Source of the DNA: Acidobacteriota bacterium
GTDB lineage: Bacteria > Acidobacteriota > Vicinamibacteria > Vicinamibacterales > JAFNAJ01
Direction: 5' to 3'
DNA length: 43,058 nucleotides
Assembly: GCA_023384575.1 (NCBI GenBank)
Contig: JAHDVP010000028.1
Coordinates: 29,173 to 72,230 of the forward strand
The notes below the pieces were generated by a model. That model worked only from the letters and a program-made list of their open reading frames with translations, was not told where the DNA came from and made no database searches. Position numbers and translations under genes: made by a program. Positions 1 through 8,346 of this stretch are shown piece after piece. Position 1 is the stretch's first letter. Every line of letters begins with the position of its first letter.

Positions 1-288
1 CCGAGCTACCCCGGCTATCCGAGCTACCCCGGAGGCTACGGGCGCTACGGTGGGCCGGCCTGGGACAACGGGTATCGCGACGGCTACGAGGTCGGCCTCC
101 GCGACGCGCGGCGGAACCGGCGGTTCGACCCGATCGGCGACCGCAAATACCGGCGGGGTGATGCGGGCTACAACCGACGCTACGGACCGAAGGACGACTA
201 CAGGTACGTCTACCGCGACGCGTTCCGGCGCGGCTACGAGGAGGGGTACCGGAGCTACCGGGTCGGCCGCGGCCCGTGGCGCTGGTAG
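1..288 (+). CDS. Tyr/Gly/Arg-rich repeat protein, 3' end only
   Basis: An open frame enters from the left edge in frame 1 and stops at TAG 286-288, leaving 95 codons. The translation is rich in Tyr, Gly, Arg and Asp. It begins with two copies of a PSYPG-type unit, then carries loosely repeated segments such as NGYRDGYEVG, YRRGDAGYNRR and FRRGYEEGYRSYR, ending GPWRW. Low-complexity proteins of this composition are often secreted or surface-exposed, but the N-terminus lies outside the window, so no signal peptide can be checked. No enzymatic motif is visible. A strong hairpin follows the stop at 306-338. I cannot name a function. The regular spacing of Tyr-Gly and the lack of in-frame stops make it more likely a real gene than a chance frame. 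Confidence 0.6.
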   Translation, partial: PSYPGYPSYPGGYGRYGGPAWDNGYRDGYEVGLRDARRNRRFDPIGDRKYRRGDAGYNRRYGPKDDYRYVYRDAFRRGYEEGYRSYRVGRGPWRW

Positions 289-305
289 GCGCCTCACACG
301 GGACC

Positions 306-338
306 TCGCGTGGAGCCGGGCGACACGGCTCCACGTGA
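306..338 (+). terminator. Hairpin after the Tyr/Gly-rich gene, possible terminator
   Basis: A 12-bp stem pairs 306-317 with 327-338 (core CGTGGAGCC / GGCTCCACG, one G-T pair) around a 9-base loop, starting 18 bases after the upstream stop codon. No T-run follows, so an intrinsic terminator is possible but not proven. Confidence 0.45.
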
Positions 339-629
339 AAGTCCGGTCCCTGCTCCTCGCCCAGCCTCGTGCCGGGGCACCAGACGCACGCTGGTGCCAC
401 GCGCACGTGCTGCGCCCACACGTGGCACGCCCACAGCGTGGTACGACCACGCTTGACTTCCGCGCCATCGTTGCAGACACTCCAATCCTGATCGCTCACC
501 ACCAACCCGTCGGCGTCGCGGCGCGTGCGTCAGCGGACGGGTCTTCGTATCACGGCCCTGCCGAGGTGCGCTCGCGAGAGAAGTGTCGACGGCACCATGG
601 CGGCCCGAAATCGCGTTCTGCGGAGGACC
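339..629. other. Intergenic region with two further hairpins
   Basis: No convincing gene is seen here. Two more perfect inverted repeats follow the terminator-like hairpin: GGCACCAG 376-383 with CTGGTGCC 391-398, and a 7-bp stem 435-441 with 447-453. A TTGACT box at 453-458 resembles a -35 element and could serve the downstream propeller gene, but only a poor -10 (GACACT, 476-481) lies at the right distance. The run of three stems in about 150 bases could be a structured leader, a stack of terminators or a remnant palindromic repeat. Confidence 0.4.
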
Positions 630-1982
630 ATGCCCCGTCGGCTCCTGGTGGCCCTCGCCCTGGCCCTGTCCTCGGTGTCGTCGCAGGCCCTCGAGTGGCC
701 GTCGTTTCGCGGGCCGAACGCTGCCGGCGTCGCGGACACCGCGCGGCCGCCGCTTGCGTGGAGCCTCGAGACGGGCGCCGGCGTGGCCTGGAAGACGGCG
801 ATTCCCGGCCTCGCGCACTCGAGCCCCATCGTCTGGGGGGATCGCGTGTTCCTCACGACGGCCGTCACGACCGCAGCCGAGACAGTCTTCCGGCCGGGCT
901 ACAGCAGCAGCGGCCTGTCCGCCGAGGAGACGACGCCGCACGAGTGGCGCCTCTATGCAATCGACCGGCGGAGCGGCCGAATCCTGTGGCACCGCACCGC
1001 GCACGCGGGCGTTCCTCGCACGCTGCGCCACCAGAAGTCGAGTCAGGCGTCGTCGACGCCGGCCACCAACGGCCGTGTCGTCGTCGCCTTCTTCGGGTCG
1101 GAGGGGCTTCACGCGTTCGACATGACGGGCCGGCCGCTCTGGACGCAGGATCTCGGCGTCCTCGACGCCGGCTCGATCTCCTACCCCGAGCGGCAGTGGG
1201 GCGTGGCCAGTTCACCGGTGATCGACGGCAACCGCGTCATTCTCCAGTGCGACCTCCAGCAGGGCTCGTTCCTGGCGGCCTTCGATCTCGCCACCGGCCG
1301 CGAGTTGTGGCGCACCACGCGAGACGAGATCCCATCGTGGGCGAGTCCGGCCGTCATGACGACCGCCCGCGAGCGTCTCGTGGTCACCAACGGGGCTCGC
1401 TACATCCGAGGCTACGCCGTCGAGTCGGGAGCCGAACGGTGGCGCCTCGCTCACGGGTCCGACATCGTGGTGCCGACGCCGGTCGTCGCAACCGAGGAGG
1501 GACTCGCCATTGTCATGAGCGGCTATCAGCCGTCGAAGCCGATCTTCGCCATTCGGGGCACCGCGGCGGGTGACATCTCGCTCGGTGGCGGAGAGCAGGC
1601 GAGCCCGCACGTGGCGTGGAGCCGTCCCCGGGGAGGCGCGTACATCCCCACGCCGCTCGTCTACCGGGGACGCCTGTACGTGCTGTCGAGCAACGGCGTT
1701 CTGACCTGTTACGAGGTCGCGAGTGGTCGGATTCTGTACGAGGAGCGGCTGGCCGGGCGCGGCGCGGCGTACAGCGCATCGCCGGTGGCCGCCGACGGGC
1801 GCATCTACTTCGCCAGCGAGGACGGCGACGTGCATGTCGTCGGCGCCGGCGACGCCTACGAACTGCTCGCGTCGAACCACGTGCCCGAGCCGCTCATGGC
1901 AACGCCGGCCCTGCACGGCCGCCTGATCGTCGTGCGAGGGTTACGGCACCTTTACGCGTTCGGGTCGACGGCGGACGAATAG
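630..1982 (+). CDS. Secreted PQQ-like beta-propeller repeat protein
   Basis: The protein is about 450 aa. The N-terminus MPRRLLVALALALSSVSSQA is a signal peptide, followed by the EWPSFRGPNAAGV opening typical of secreted PQQ-binding-like (BamB/quinoprotein-type) propellers. Repeated blade motifs follow, such as VAWKTAIPG, HSSPIVWGDRVFLTT, SSPVIDGNRVILQCD, ATGRELWRTTRDE, GRLYVLSSNGVLTCYEVASGRILYEERL and DGRIYFASEDGDVHVV. Such proteins bind ligands or act as scaffolds in the periplasm or at the cell surface; no PQQ-dehydrogenase catalytic module is seen, so an enzyme role is unsupported. Start choice: ATG 630 has GGAGG at 622-626, spaced a little tightly. ATG 597 in the same frame is possible and would add 11 residues before the signal peptide. 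The gene ends 29 bases before the convergent M1 peptidase gene. Confidence 0.82.
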   Translation: MPRRLLVALALALSSVSSQALEWPSFRGPNAAGVADTARPPLAWSLETGAGVAWKTAIPGLAHSSPIVWGDRVFLTTAVTTAAETVFRPGYSSSGLSAEETTPHEWRLYAIDRRSGRILWHRTAHAGVPRTLRHQKSSQASSTPATNGRVVVAFFGSEGLHAFDMTGRPLWTQDLGVLDAGSISYPERQWGVASSPVIDGNRVILQCDLQQGSFLAAFDLATGRELWRTTRDEIPSWASPAVMTTARERLVVTNGARYIRGYAVESGAERWRLAHGSDIVVPTPVVATEEGLAIVMSGYQPSKPIFAIRGTAAGDISLGGGEQASPHVAWSRPRGGAYIPTPLVYRGRLYVLSSNGVLTCYEVASGRILYEERLAGRGAAYSASPVAADGRIYFASEDGDVHVVGAGDAYELLASNHVPEPLMATPALHGRLIVVRGLRHLYAFGSTADE

Positions 1983-2011
1983 ACACCATCGTGACGATCG
2001 GCGCGCCGCGG

Positions 2012-3844
2012 TCAATCCCGCTGCCAGCCGTACTCCTTCGCCATCCGGGTGTAGCGCTCGAGGTTGAAGTTGACCCGCGCGTTCGTCTGCGTGTCGCAGT
2101 CGCCAATGATCGGCAGGGCACGCAGGAACTGACTCTCTGGATCCACGACCACCCATGCGGCCTCCGGGGCCGCCACTGATGCGCGGCCCTGACTCATGTC
2201 GACGACGTGGCGCCTGCCCGCCACGCTGACCGTGACGGGCATCGGGAACGGTCGCCCGTTCGGCACCTGCCAGGTGAGCGTCAGCGCGCCATGTTCACGC
2301 CGGGTGTCGAGCACCGGCATCGCCGCTTCGTAGAGGTACGCTTCGACCAGCCAGGCCACGTCGCGTCCGGACACCTCCGACATGATGGCGATGAATTCCT
2401 CTGTGGTGCGGTAGCGCGCCGAGATGGGGTACGGCATCGACCACGGCTCGGTGGTGTCGTAGATCAACTTTCTCGTGCCGGCCCAGAAGGCCTCGTCGCC
2501 AATCACCTGGCGCAGGCTGTGCAGCATCCAGGCGCCCTTGGTGTAGATGTCACGGTTGGCGAAGGCCTCGCCCACATCACCGACCGCGGGATTGACCACG
2601 GGCAGGCAGTGGCTGTTCGCCATGTAGGCATCGAACATGCGATCGAAGTAGCCGATGGCACCGGTGATCTCCTGCGCGTACACCGGCTGCATGTACGCGC
2701 CGTACCCTTCGTGCAGCCAGGCATCCTGCGGCCGGGCGTGCGTCATCAGGTTGCCGAACCACTCGTGGGCGAGCTCGTGGTGCAGCAACTGATCGAACCC
2801 GTGCCTGCCGGGCTGATACCCCTCGCCATACCCGTTGATGGTCTGGTGCTCCATCCCGAGGTGGGGCGTCTCGACGAACCCCACCTTCTCGTCGCCCCAG
2901 GGGTAAGGCCCGAGCAGCTGCTCGAAGAACCGCAGGTGTGGAATCGCATCCGTCTCGATGAGCCTGCGCGCCTTGTCGACGTTCTTCGCGAGCGCCCAGA
3001 ACTGGATGGGGTAGATGGTGCCGTTGATGCCCTGGTAGTCCACCTCGACGAGCTCGTACGGCCCGCCATTGATGGCGATCGAATACCCTGCGGTGGGGTG
3101 CCGGGTGCGCCAGTGCCACGTATCGAACCCGTCGTCGCCCTCGGTTGTGCCCTCGAGCACGCCGACCGAGGCCACCTTCACGCCCCTCGGCGCGGCAATG
3201 GCCAGCGTCACGCCCTCGTCGGGCTTGTCGGCGAAGGTGTCCTTGCAGGGAAACCAGAGGTCGCAGCCATTCGTCTGCAGGGCCGTGGCGAACCACGGCA
3301 CGCCATCCACCTCCGACCAGACGAACCCCCCGTGCCAGGGCGGCGCGAGCGCGATGTGCGGCGTGCCGCCGTAACGGACCTCGACCGTGACTCGCGCGCC
3401 GGCACGCAGGGGCTCCGGCAGCGTGGCGCGGAATCGGTCCTCGTCACGCACCACGGCGAGATCCACGCCATGGGCCGTCACGCCGTGGATGGCAAGGCGC
3501 GGGTCCAGATCCAGTTCCACCGCGGGCAGTTGGCTCACGGCCTCGACCGTCACGCCCACCACGCCCTCGACCGAGCGCGTTGCCGGAACGACGCGCACGT
3601 TCAGGTGGTAGTGCTTCACGTCGTAGGCGGCCTGCAGCGGCGTCAGCGGCTTGCCGGTCTTGACCGTCTCGGGATGCACCGGGTCGTCGAAGGGCTCGCC
3701 GCGCGCCGCCGCCTCGAGTGCGGCCTTCACCCGCGGTGAAAGCTCCGGCGCCGAGGGCTCCGGCGATGAGGGCTCCGGCGCACAGCCCGCGAACAGGAGG
3801 CTGGCACACACCGCGGCGCATGGTAGAGACGCAGAACGAGTCAT
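2012..3844 (-). CDS. M1 family zinc metallopeptidase, lipoprotein
   Basis: The predicted protein is 610 aa. It starts with a lipoprotein signal peptide whose lipobox LFAGC places the modified cysteine at residue 21, so it is probably anchored in a membrane facing the periplasm or outside. The gluzincin signature is complete: HELAH at 356-360 (zinc ligands His356 and His360, catalytic Glu357) with the third ligand Glu379 in WLHEGYGAY. Upstream, GMEHQ (330-334) replaces the classical GAMEN substrate-recognition motif, as in many bacterial M1 relatives. The family removes N-terminal residues from peptides. The frame stays open upstream through the tRNA-Glu gene, so ATG 3844 was chosen because it opens directly into the lipoprotein signal. 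The N-terminal linker (about 24-36) is rich in Pro, Ser and Glu. Confidence 0.9.
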   Translation of the reverse strand: MTRSASLPCAAVCASLLFAGCAPEPSSPEPSAPELSPRVKAALEAAARGEPFDDPVHPETVKTGKPLTPLQAAYDVKHYHLNVRVVPATRSVEGVVGVTVEAVSQLPAVELDLDPRLAIHGVTAHGVDLAVVRDEDRFRATLPEPLRAGARVTVEVRYGGTPHIALAPPWHGGFVWSEVDGVPWFATALQTNGCDLWFPCKDTFADKPDEGVTLAIAAPRGVKVASVGVLEGTTEGDDGFDTWHWRTRHPTAGYSIAINGGPYELVEVDYQGINGTIYPIQFWALAKNVDKARRLIETDAIPHLRFFEQLLGPYPWGDEKVGFVETPHLGMEHQTINGYGEGYQPGRHGFDQLLHHELAHEWFGNLMTHARPQDAWLHEGYGAYMQPVYAQEITGAIGYFDRMFDAYMANSHCLPVVNPAVGDVGEAFANRDIYTKGAWMLHSLRQVIGDEAFWAGTRKLIYDTTEPWSMPYPISARYRTTEEFIAIMSEVSGRDVAWLVEAYLYEAAMPVLDTRREHGALTLTWQVPNGRPFPMPVTVSVAGRRHVVDMSQGRASVAAPEAAWVVVDPESQFLRALPIIGDCDTQTNARVNFNLERYTRMAKEYGWQRD

Positions 3845-3973
3845 TCGAGAAGCCTCAACTGGGGGACAGAGGGATTCCTGCCCGTGACCATGGTACTCGG
3901 CGCGCGCTGCTCCACCATCACCACAGCCGAGCGTCGAACGATTGAAGGCGGGACAGACGTTCGGCACGGGGCC

Positions 3974-3987
3974 GCCCCAAGTGGGGC
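3974..3987 (-). terminator. Small GC hairpin downstream of tRNA-Glu
   Basis: GCCCC (3974-3978) pairs with GGGGC (3983-3987) around a 4-base loop, about 67 bases past the tRNA 3' end on the minus strand. It lacks a T-run and could end the tRNA transcript or lie in the leader of the M1 peptidase gene on the same strand. Confidence 0.25.
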
Positions 3988-4053
3988 CGCGCCGGCGGCG
4001 CGGGCCTCGCGCAGGAATCCGACATGGCTCACTGACAAGACTTGGGTGGGAGT

Positions 4054-4128
4054 TGGTACCGGTACGGGGATTCGAACCCCGGTTCCGTGGCTGAGAACCA
4101 CGTGTCCTAACCCCTAGACGATACCGGC
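4054..4128 (-). tRNA. tRNA-Glu (anticodon CTC)
   Basis: A complete cloverleaf is readable on the minus strand. The acceptor is GCCGGTA paired with TACCGGT, with a G-U pair at position 1-72, then discriminator A and an encoded CCA (4054-4056). The anticodon stem CGTGG/CCACG encloses loop TTCTCAG with anticodon CTC (plus-strand 4093-4095), reading GAG. The T-arm is CGGGG/CCCCG with loop TTCGAAT. This fits the GAG-rich codon use of a GC-rich genome. Confidence 0.97.
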
Positions 4129-4147
4129 ACACGTCGCAGGAACCTTG

Positions 4148-4177
4148 ATCCTACCAACGCCTCCCCGTCCGCGTCAA
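4148..4177 (-). promoter_or_regulatory. Promoter of tRNA-Glu
   Basis: On the minus strand TTGACG (4172-4177) and TAGGAT (4148-4153) are separated by 18 bases, and the -10 ends 19 bases before the tRNA 5' end. It is one of the better sigma-70-type pairs in the window and implies a leader of about 12 bases. Confidence 0.65.
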
Positions 4178-4205
4178 CCTCGGCGGCTCCGAGCCCCGGT
4201 CCCGG

Positions 4206-4211
4206 TATGAT
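4206..4211 (+). promoter_or_regulatory. -10 box TATGAT placed for leaderless M23 mRNA
   Basis: TATGAT ends 7 bases before ATG 4219, so transcription would start at or next to the start codon. Two earlier in-frame ATGs (4207, 4210) fall inside the box and are therefore unlikely starts. No Shine-Dalgarno sequence precedes 4219, and no good -35 is seen. Confidence 0.6.
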
Positions 4212-4218
4212 GGGCCTC

Positions 4219-5592
4219 ATGCGCACGTTTCTCGCCCTGATCTGCCTCGTTGTCCTCTTCGCCGTCGGCGCGTTCTTCATGGCCGGGCGCGCGGCCGGTC
4301 CGGCCATCGAGGTCGTGCAGCCCGCGGCGCTGCTGGGCCAGTCGGGCACGCTCGAGGTGACGGTGACCACCCCCGGGGGCGCGGTCGACCGCCTCGACAT
4401 CCTGCTGCGCCAGGGCGGGCGCGAGTTCCCCTTGTTCGCGCTCCCCGGCACCGACGAGGGACGGCTCGAGCAGACGGGCGAGGACACCGTGCGCGTGACC
4501 CGGCCCGTCGGGCGCCGCGTGACGCCGGAGCTCGCCGCGGGCGAGGCGGCCATCGTGGTCAGGGCGGCGCGGCCGGTGCTGTTCGGCCTGCGCTCGGCGG
4601 CCACGGAACACGTGCACGAGATCGCCGTCAGGCTCGATCCGCCACGCGTCGCCGTGCTCTCGACGTTCCACTTCGTCAACCACGGCGGCTCCGAGGTCGT
4701 GGTCTACCGCGCGACGCCGGACGATGTGGTGTCGGGCGTGCGTGTGGGCGACCGGGAGTATCCCGGCTTCCCCGCCGCCGGCGCCGGCATCACGGGCGAC
4801 CCGGCGCTGCGCGTCGCTTTCTTCGGCCTGCTGTGGGATCAGGAACTCGACAGCCCGATCGCCGTCTTCGCGCGCGACGCCGCCGGCAACGAGTCGCGCG
4901 CCGCCGTCGACGCGCGGGTCTTTCCGAAGCCGTTCCGCAAGAGCACCATCGCGCTCGACGACCGGTTTCTGTCGCGGGTCGTCCCTGCCATCCTCGAAAA
5001 CTCGCCCGACTTCCGCGTCGATGACGCCGGCGACCTTCTGGCGTCGTACCTCGAGATCAACGGCCGGATGCGCCGCGAGAACAACGCCTTCATCGAGGGA
5101 CTCGCCGCCGGGACGTCGCCCGACGTCCTCTGGCGCGAGCCGTTCCGCCAGCTTGGCAGCTCGAAGGTCGAGGCGAGCTTCGCCGATCAGCGGACCTACA
5201 CCTACCAGGGGCGCGAGGTCGACCAGCAGGTGCACCTCGGCTTCGACCTGGCGGTGACGGCCGCGGTCCCGATTCTGGCCGCCAATCGAGGCCGCGTCGT
5301 CTTCGCCGACTTCCTCGGGATCTACGGCAACTGCGTCGTCGTCGATCATGGCATGGGCGTGCAGTCGCTCTACGCGCACCTGTCGTCCATCGGTGTCGGC
5401 GTCGGGGACGTGGTGGAGCGCGACGATGTGCTCGGGCGGAGCGGGATGACGGGCCTTGCGGGCGGCGACCACCTGCACTTCACGATGCTCGTCGGCGGCC
5501 AGCCCGTCACCCCGGTCGACTGGTGGAGCCGCCAGTGGATCGAGGACCGGATCCTGCGGAAGTTCCGCGAGGCCGGGGCGCCCGGGGTATAA
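4219..5592 (+). CDS. M23 family peptidase (LytM-type), membrane-anchored
   Basis: The protein is about 457 aa. One N-terminal membrane segment or uncleaved signal (residues 1-22, FLALICLVVLFAVGAFF) is followed by a long extracytoplasmic region of beta-rich character, then a C-terminal M23 domain. The zinc site is intact: His339 and Asp343 in HLGFD, His387 in LYAHLS, and His418-x-His420 in GGDHLHF. M23 enzymes cut peptide cross-links of peptidoglycan; with all ligands present this one is probably active rather than a LytM regulator. The start at 4219 follows from the overlapping -10 box; 4207 would add four residues. The stop codon overlaps a TATAAT that probably drives ctaB. Confidence 0.87.
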   Translation: MRTFLALICLVVLFAVGAFFMAGRAAGPAIEVVQPAALLGQSGTLEVTVTTPGGAVDRLDILLRQGGREFPLFALPGTDEGRLEQTGEDTVRVTRPVGRRVTPELAAGEAAIVVRAARPVLFGLRSAATEHVHEIAVRLDPPRVAVLSTFHFVNHGGSEVVVYRATPDDVVSGVRVGDREYPGFPAAGAGITGDPALRVAFFGLLWDQELDSPIAVFARDAAGNESRAAVDARVFPKPFRKSTIALDDRFLSRVVPAILENSPDFRVDDAGDLLASYLEINGRMRRENNAFIEGLAAGTSPDVLWREPFRQLGSSKVEASFADQRTYTYQGREVDQQVHLGFDLAVTAAVPILAANRGRVVFADFLGIYGNCVVVDHGMGVQSLYAHLSSIGVGVGDVVERDDVLGRSGMTGLAGGDHLHFTMLVGGQPVTPVDWWSRQWIEDRILRKFREAGAPGV

Positions 5593-5593
5593 T
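5588..5593 (+). promoter_or_regulatory. -10 box TATAAT upstream of ctaB operon
   Basis: A perfect TATAAT overlaps the TAA stop (5590-5592) of the M23 gene and lies 119 bases before the ctaB start. The leader contains small hairpins, including CCAGC-AGGA-GCTGG. The -35 region is poor. Confidence 0.45.
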
Positions 5594-5712
5594 TCGGGGC
5601 TGCGGAGTCCGCCTCACAGCCGAACCAGCAGGAGCTGGCGCCCCGTCAGACGGCAGCGGCCGTCGCGAGCCGATCCGAACTGGGAGCGCGCGTCTTCACT
5701 CGAACTGCACGC

Positions 5713-6609
5713 ATGAAGCACACCGACGCCCTCGTGCTCCCGGTTTCCCGCAGCCGGGCTTCCGACTACGTGGCGCTCGCGAAGCCGCGCCTGAACCTCC
5801 TCGTGGTCATCACGACGGCGGTCGGGTTCTATCTCGGTACCCGGAACGAGATCAACCTGCTGATGTTCTTCCACACGGTCGTCGGCACGGCGCTCGTGGC
5901 GGGAGGCTCGGCGGCGATGAACCAGATCTACGAGCGCCGCGTCGACGCGCTGATGAACCGGACGAAGCGCCGGCCGCTGCCCGATGGGCGTCTCTCGGTC
6001 ATGGAAGCTGGCGTCTTCGCGCTCGTGCTCTCGGTCGTCGGTCTGCTCCAGCTGGCGATCGGCGCGAACTTCCTGGCGGCGATGGTGGCGCTCATGACGC
6101 TCGTCACCTACGTGGCGGTCTACACGCCGCTCAAGCTCAAGACCTCGTTTGCGACGGTCGTCGGCGCCGTGCCCGGCGCGCTGCCGCCGATGATCGGCTG
6201 GGCGGCCGCCACGGGTGTGCTGTCGCGCGAGGCCTGGGTCCTCTTCGCCATCGTGTTCCTGTGGCAGATGCCGCACTTTCTGGCGATTGCCTGGCTCTAC
6301 CGCGACGAATACGCCCGGGCGGGCTTCCCGCTGCTGCCGGTCGTCGAGCCCGACGGGCGGAGCACGGCGCGGCAGGTGACGGCGTATGCCGCGGCGCTGC
6401 TCCCCGTCAGCCTCGCCCCGACGGCACTCGGTCTCGCCACCGACACCTTCTTCATCGGCGCGCTCGTGCTCGGGTCGGTGTTCCTCGGCCTGGCCGTGGC
6501 GTTTGCCCGGGCGCAGACTCGCGATCGCGCGCGCTGGCTGTTCCTCGGCTCGATCCTCTACCTGCCGCTCGTGTGGGGACTGCTCGTCGCGACGCGCGCC
6601 CTGCCCTGA
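5713..6609 (+). CDS. ctaB: Protoheme IX farnesyltransferase (haem O synthase)
   Basis: This 298-aa integral membrane prenyltransferase converts haem B to haem O using farnesyl diphosphate, a step in making haem A/O for terminal oxidases. The first Asp-rich prenyl-diphosphate-binding region reads NQIYERRVDALMNRTKRRPL (about 70-89), the CtaB/CyoE hallmark. The second conserved region is PHFLAIAWLYRDEYARAG followed by PLLPVV. Multiple hydrophobic helices fill the rest, and the length is normal for the family. It heads a tight run with an ABC ATPase, an ABC-2 permease and a DUF420 protein, a grouping that fits oxidase maturation. No Shine-Dalgarno sequence is obvious before ATG 5713. Confidence 0.95.
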   Translation: MKHTDALVLPVSRSRASDYVALAKPRLNLLVVITTAVGFYLGTRNEINLLMFFHTVVGTALVAGGSAAMNQIYERRVDALMNRTKRRPLPDGRLSVMEAGVFALVLSVVGLLQLAIGANFLAAMVALMTLVTYVAVYTPLKLKTSFATVVGAVPGALPPMIGWAAATGVLSREAWVLFAIVFLWQMPHFLAIAWLYRDEYARAGFPLLPVVEPDGRSTARQVTAYAAALLPVSLAPTALGLATDTFFIGALVLGSVFLGLAVAFARAQTRDRARWLFLGSILYLPLVWGLLVATRALP

Positions 6610-6615
6610 GCCGCC

Positions 6616-7542
6616 GTGTCCGCCGGCCTTCCCGCTCTCGTCGTCGACGCCGTCTCGCATCGGTACGGCGACCGCCTCGCCCTGGACGCCGTCTCGTTTC
6701 GCGTGGATCCGGGCGAGATGTTCGCCCTGCTCGGACCGAACGGCGGCGGCAAGACGACCCTCTTCCGCATCATCGCGACGGTGATCCGTCCGTCGAGCGG
6801 CGCGGCACGCGTCTTCGGCGACGACGTCTCGGCCGCGGCCTCGCGCGTGCGCCGGCACCTCGGCGTCGTCTTCCAGGCCCCGGCCCTCGACCCCTTCCTC
6901 TCCGTGCGCGAGAACCTCGTGCACCATGGGCACCTCCATGGCCTCAGGGGCGCCCGCCTGGAGCGGCGGCTGAGCGACGTGCTCGACCGGTTCGGCGTCG
7001 GGGCCCGCGGTGGCGACCGGGTGAGCACACTCTCCGGCGGCCTGATGCGCCGAGTCGAGCTGGCCAAGGCGCTCGTCACCTCGCCGGCGCTGCTGCTGCT
7101 CGACGAGCCGAGCACGGGGCTCGACCCGGTGGCCCGCCGTGAGCTCTGGCAGCAGATCGGCGGGCTCTGCGCCGAGGAGGGAACGACGGTCGTGGTGACG
7201 ACGCACCTGATGGACGAGGCGGCGCGCGCCGATCGCGTGGCCATCATCGACCGCGGGCGCATCGTCGCGTCGGGCCCGCCCTCGGAGCTGACGGCGGCCG
7301 TTGGCGGCGACGTCGTCTGGGTATCGACGCCACATGCCGAGTCGCTCGCGGCCCGGATGGGCGCCCGTTTCGGCGTGAGGGTCGACATCGTCGACGGGCG
7401 GCTGCGTCTCGAGCGTCCCCGCGGCCACGAGTTCCTGACCGACATCATCGAGACGTTTCCCGGCGAGGTCGATGCGGTCACGGTGAGCCGGCCCACGCTC
7501 GACGACGTGTTCGTCCATCACACCGGGCACCGGCTCGATTGA
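6616..7542 (+). CDS. ABC transporter ATP-binding protein (haem/oxidase maturation locus)
   Basis: A 308-aa ATPase with Walker A GPNGGGKTT (about 38-46), signature LSGGLMRRVELAKA, Walker B LLLLDEPSTGLD and an H-loop in VVTTHLMDEA. The C-terminal extension of about 90 residues is typical of ABC-2 exporter ATPases (DrrA/CcmA-like). It starts at GTG 6616, six bases after the ctaB stop, and is followed 15 bases later by its likely permease partner. Position between ctaB and DUF420 suggests export or assembly of something needed by a haem-copper oxidase; the substrate cannot be read from the sequence. Confidence 0.92.
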   Translation: MSAGLPALVVDAVSHRYGDRLALDAVSFRVDPGEMFALLGPNGGGKTTLFRIIATVIRPSSGAARVFGDDVSAAASRVRRHLGVVFQAPALDPFLSVRENLVHHGHLHGLRGARLERRLSDVLDRFGVGARGGDRVSTLSGGLMRRVELAKALVTSPALLLLDEPSTGLDPVARRELWQQIGGLCAEEGTTVVVTTHLMDEAARADRVAIIDRGRIVASGPPSELTAAVGGDVVWVSTPHAESLAARMGARFGVRVDIVDGRLRLERPRGHEFLTDIIETFPGEVDAVTVSRPTLDDVFVHHTGHRLD

Positions 7543-7557
7543 CGGAACGGCGCGACG

Positions 7558-8319
7558 ATGCTCCTGTCGACTCTGACCCTCTGGCACCGCGACATCGTGC
7601 GGTTTCTCAGGCAGCGCAGCCGCATCGTCGGGGCGCTCGGAACGCCGCTCGTCTTCTGGGGGATGCTCGGCTCCGGACTCGGGTCGTCGTTCAGCTCGGA
7701 AAGCGTGTCGGCGGGCGGCTACCTGGCCTACTTCTTCCCGGGCACGCTGGCACTCATCGTCCTCTTCACGGCGATCTTCTCGACGATCTCGCTCATCGAG
7801 GATCGCCAGACGGGCTTTCTCCAGGGCGTGCTCGTCGCGCCGGCGCCGCGAGCCGCCATCGTCCTCGGCAAGCTGCTCGGCGGGACCACGCTGGCGGTGC
7901 TGCAGGCCGGGCTCTTCCTGCTCCTCGCGCCGGTCGCGGGCATCGACCTGGCCCTGGACGCCATTCCAGCCATTCTCGGCGTGCTGGCGCTGCTCGGCTT
8001 CGTCCTGACGGGGCTCGGCTTCCTCATCGCGTGGTGGCTCGATTCGTCGCAGGGGTTCCACGCGATCATGAACCTGCTGCTCGTGCCGATGTGGGTGCTC
8101 TCGGGGGCGGTCTTCCCCGCCGCCGGCGCGGCGGCCTGGGTGCGTGGCGCGATGGCCGTCAACCCGATGACCTACGGGGTCTCGGCGCTGCAGACGCTGA
8201 TGATCGGCCGGACGGACGGTCCGCCGCTCGGCCTCGCGGTCGTCGTGACCGTGGCCTTCGGTCTCGCGATGCTGGGCGCGTCGGCCTGGATGGTGGGATC
8301 GCGCCGCGGCACGGTGTAG
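7558..8319 (+). CDS. ABC-2 type membrane permease
   Basis: The protein is 253 aa with about six hydrophobic segments, including GGYLAYFFPGTLALIVLF, a long Ala/Leu-rich stretch near 100-160, and the motif MNLLLVPMWVLSGAVFP, which is characteristic of ABC-2 permeases (NodJ/DrrB-like). It follows the ATPase closely and probably forms a two-component exporter with it. No SenC/SCO or cytochrome subunits are in the window, so the link to oxidase assembly rests on the flanking ctaB and DUF420 genes. Confidence 0.9.
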   Translation: MLLSTLTLWHRDIVRFLRQRSRIVGALGTPLVFWGMLGSGLGSSFSSESVSAGGYLAYFFPGTLALIVLFTAIFSTISLIEDRQTGFLQGVLVAPAPRAAIVLGKLLGGTTLAVLQAGLFLLLAPVAGIDLALDAIPAILGVLALLGFVLTGLGFLIAWWLDSSQGFHAIMNLLLVPMWVLSGAVFPAAGAAAWVRGAMAVNPMTYGVSALQTLMIGRTDGPPLGLAVVVTVAFGLAMLGASAWMVGSRRGTV

Positions 8320-8346
8320 TCTCACCTGAAGGAGCGGCGCGGCCTC

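Noticed and set aside
50-1573. Plus-strand open frame of 507 codons
   Set aside because: Lies in a different frame from both the Tyr/Gly-rich protein and the propeller gene, each of which has coherent family sequence.
3845-4132. N-terminal extension of the M1 peptidase
   Set aside because: The extended frame runs through the tRNA-Glu gene, and the lipoprotein signal peptide begins at 3844.
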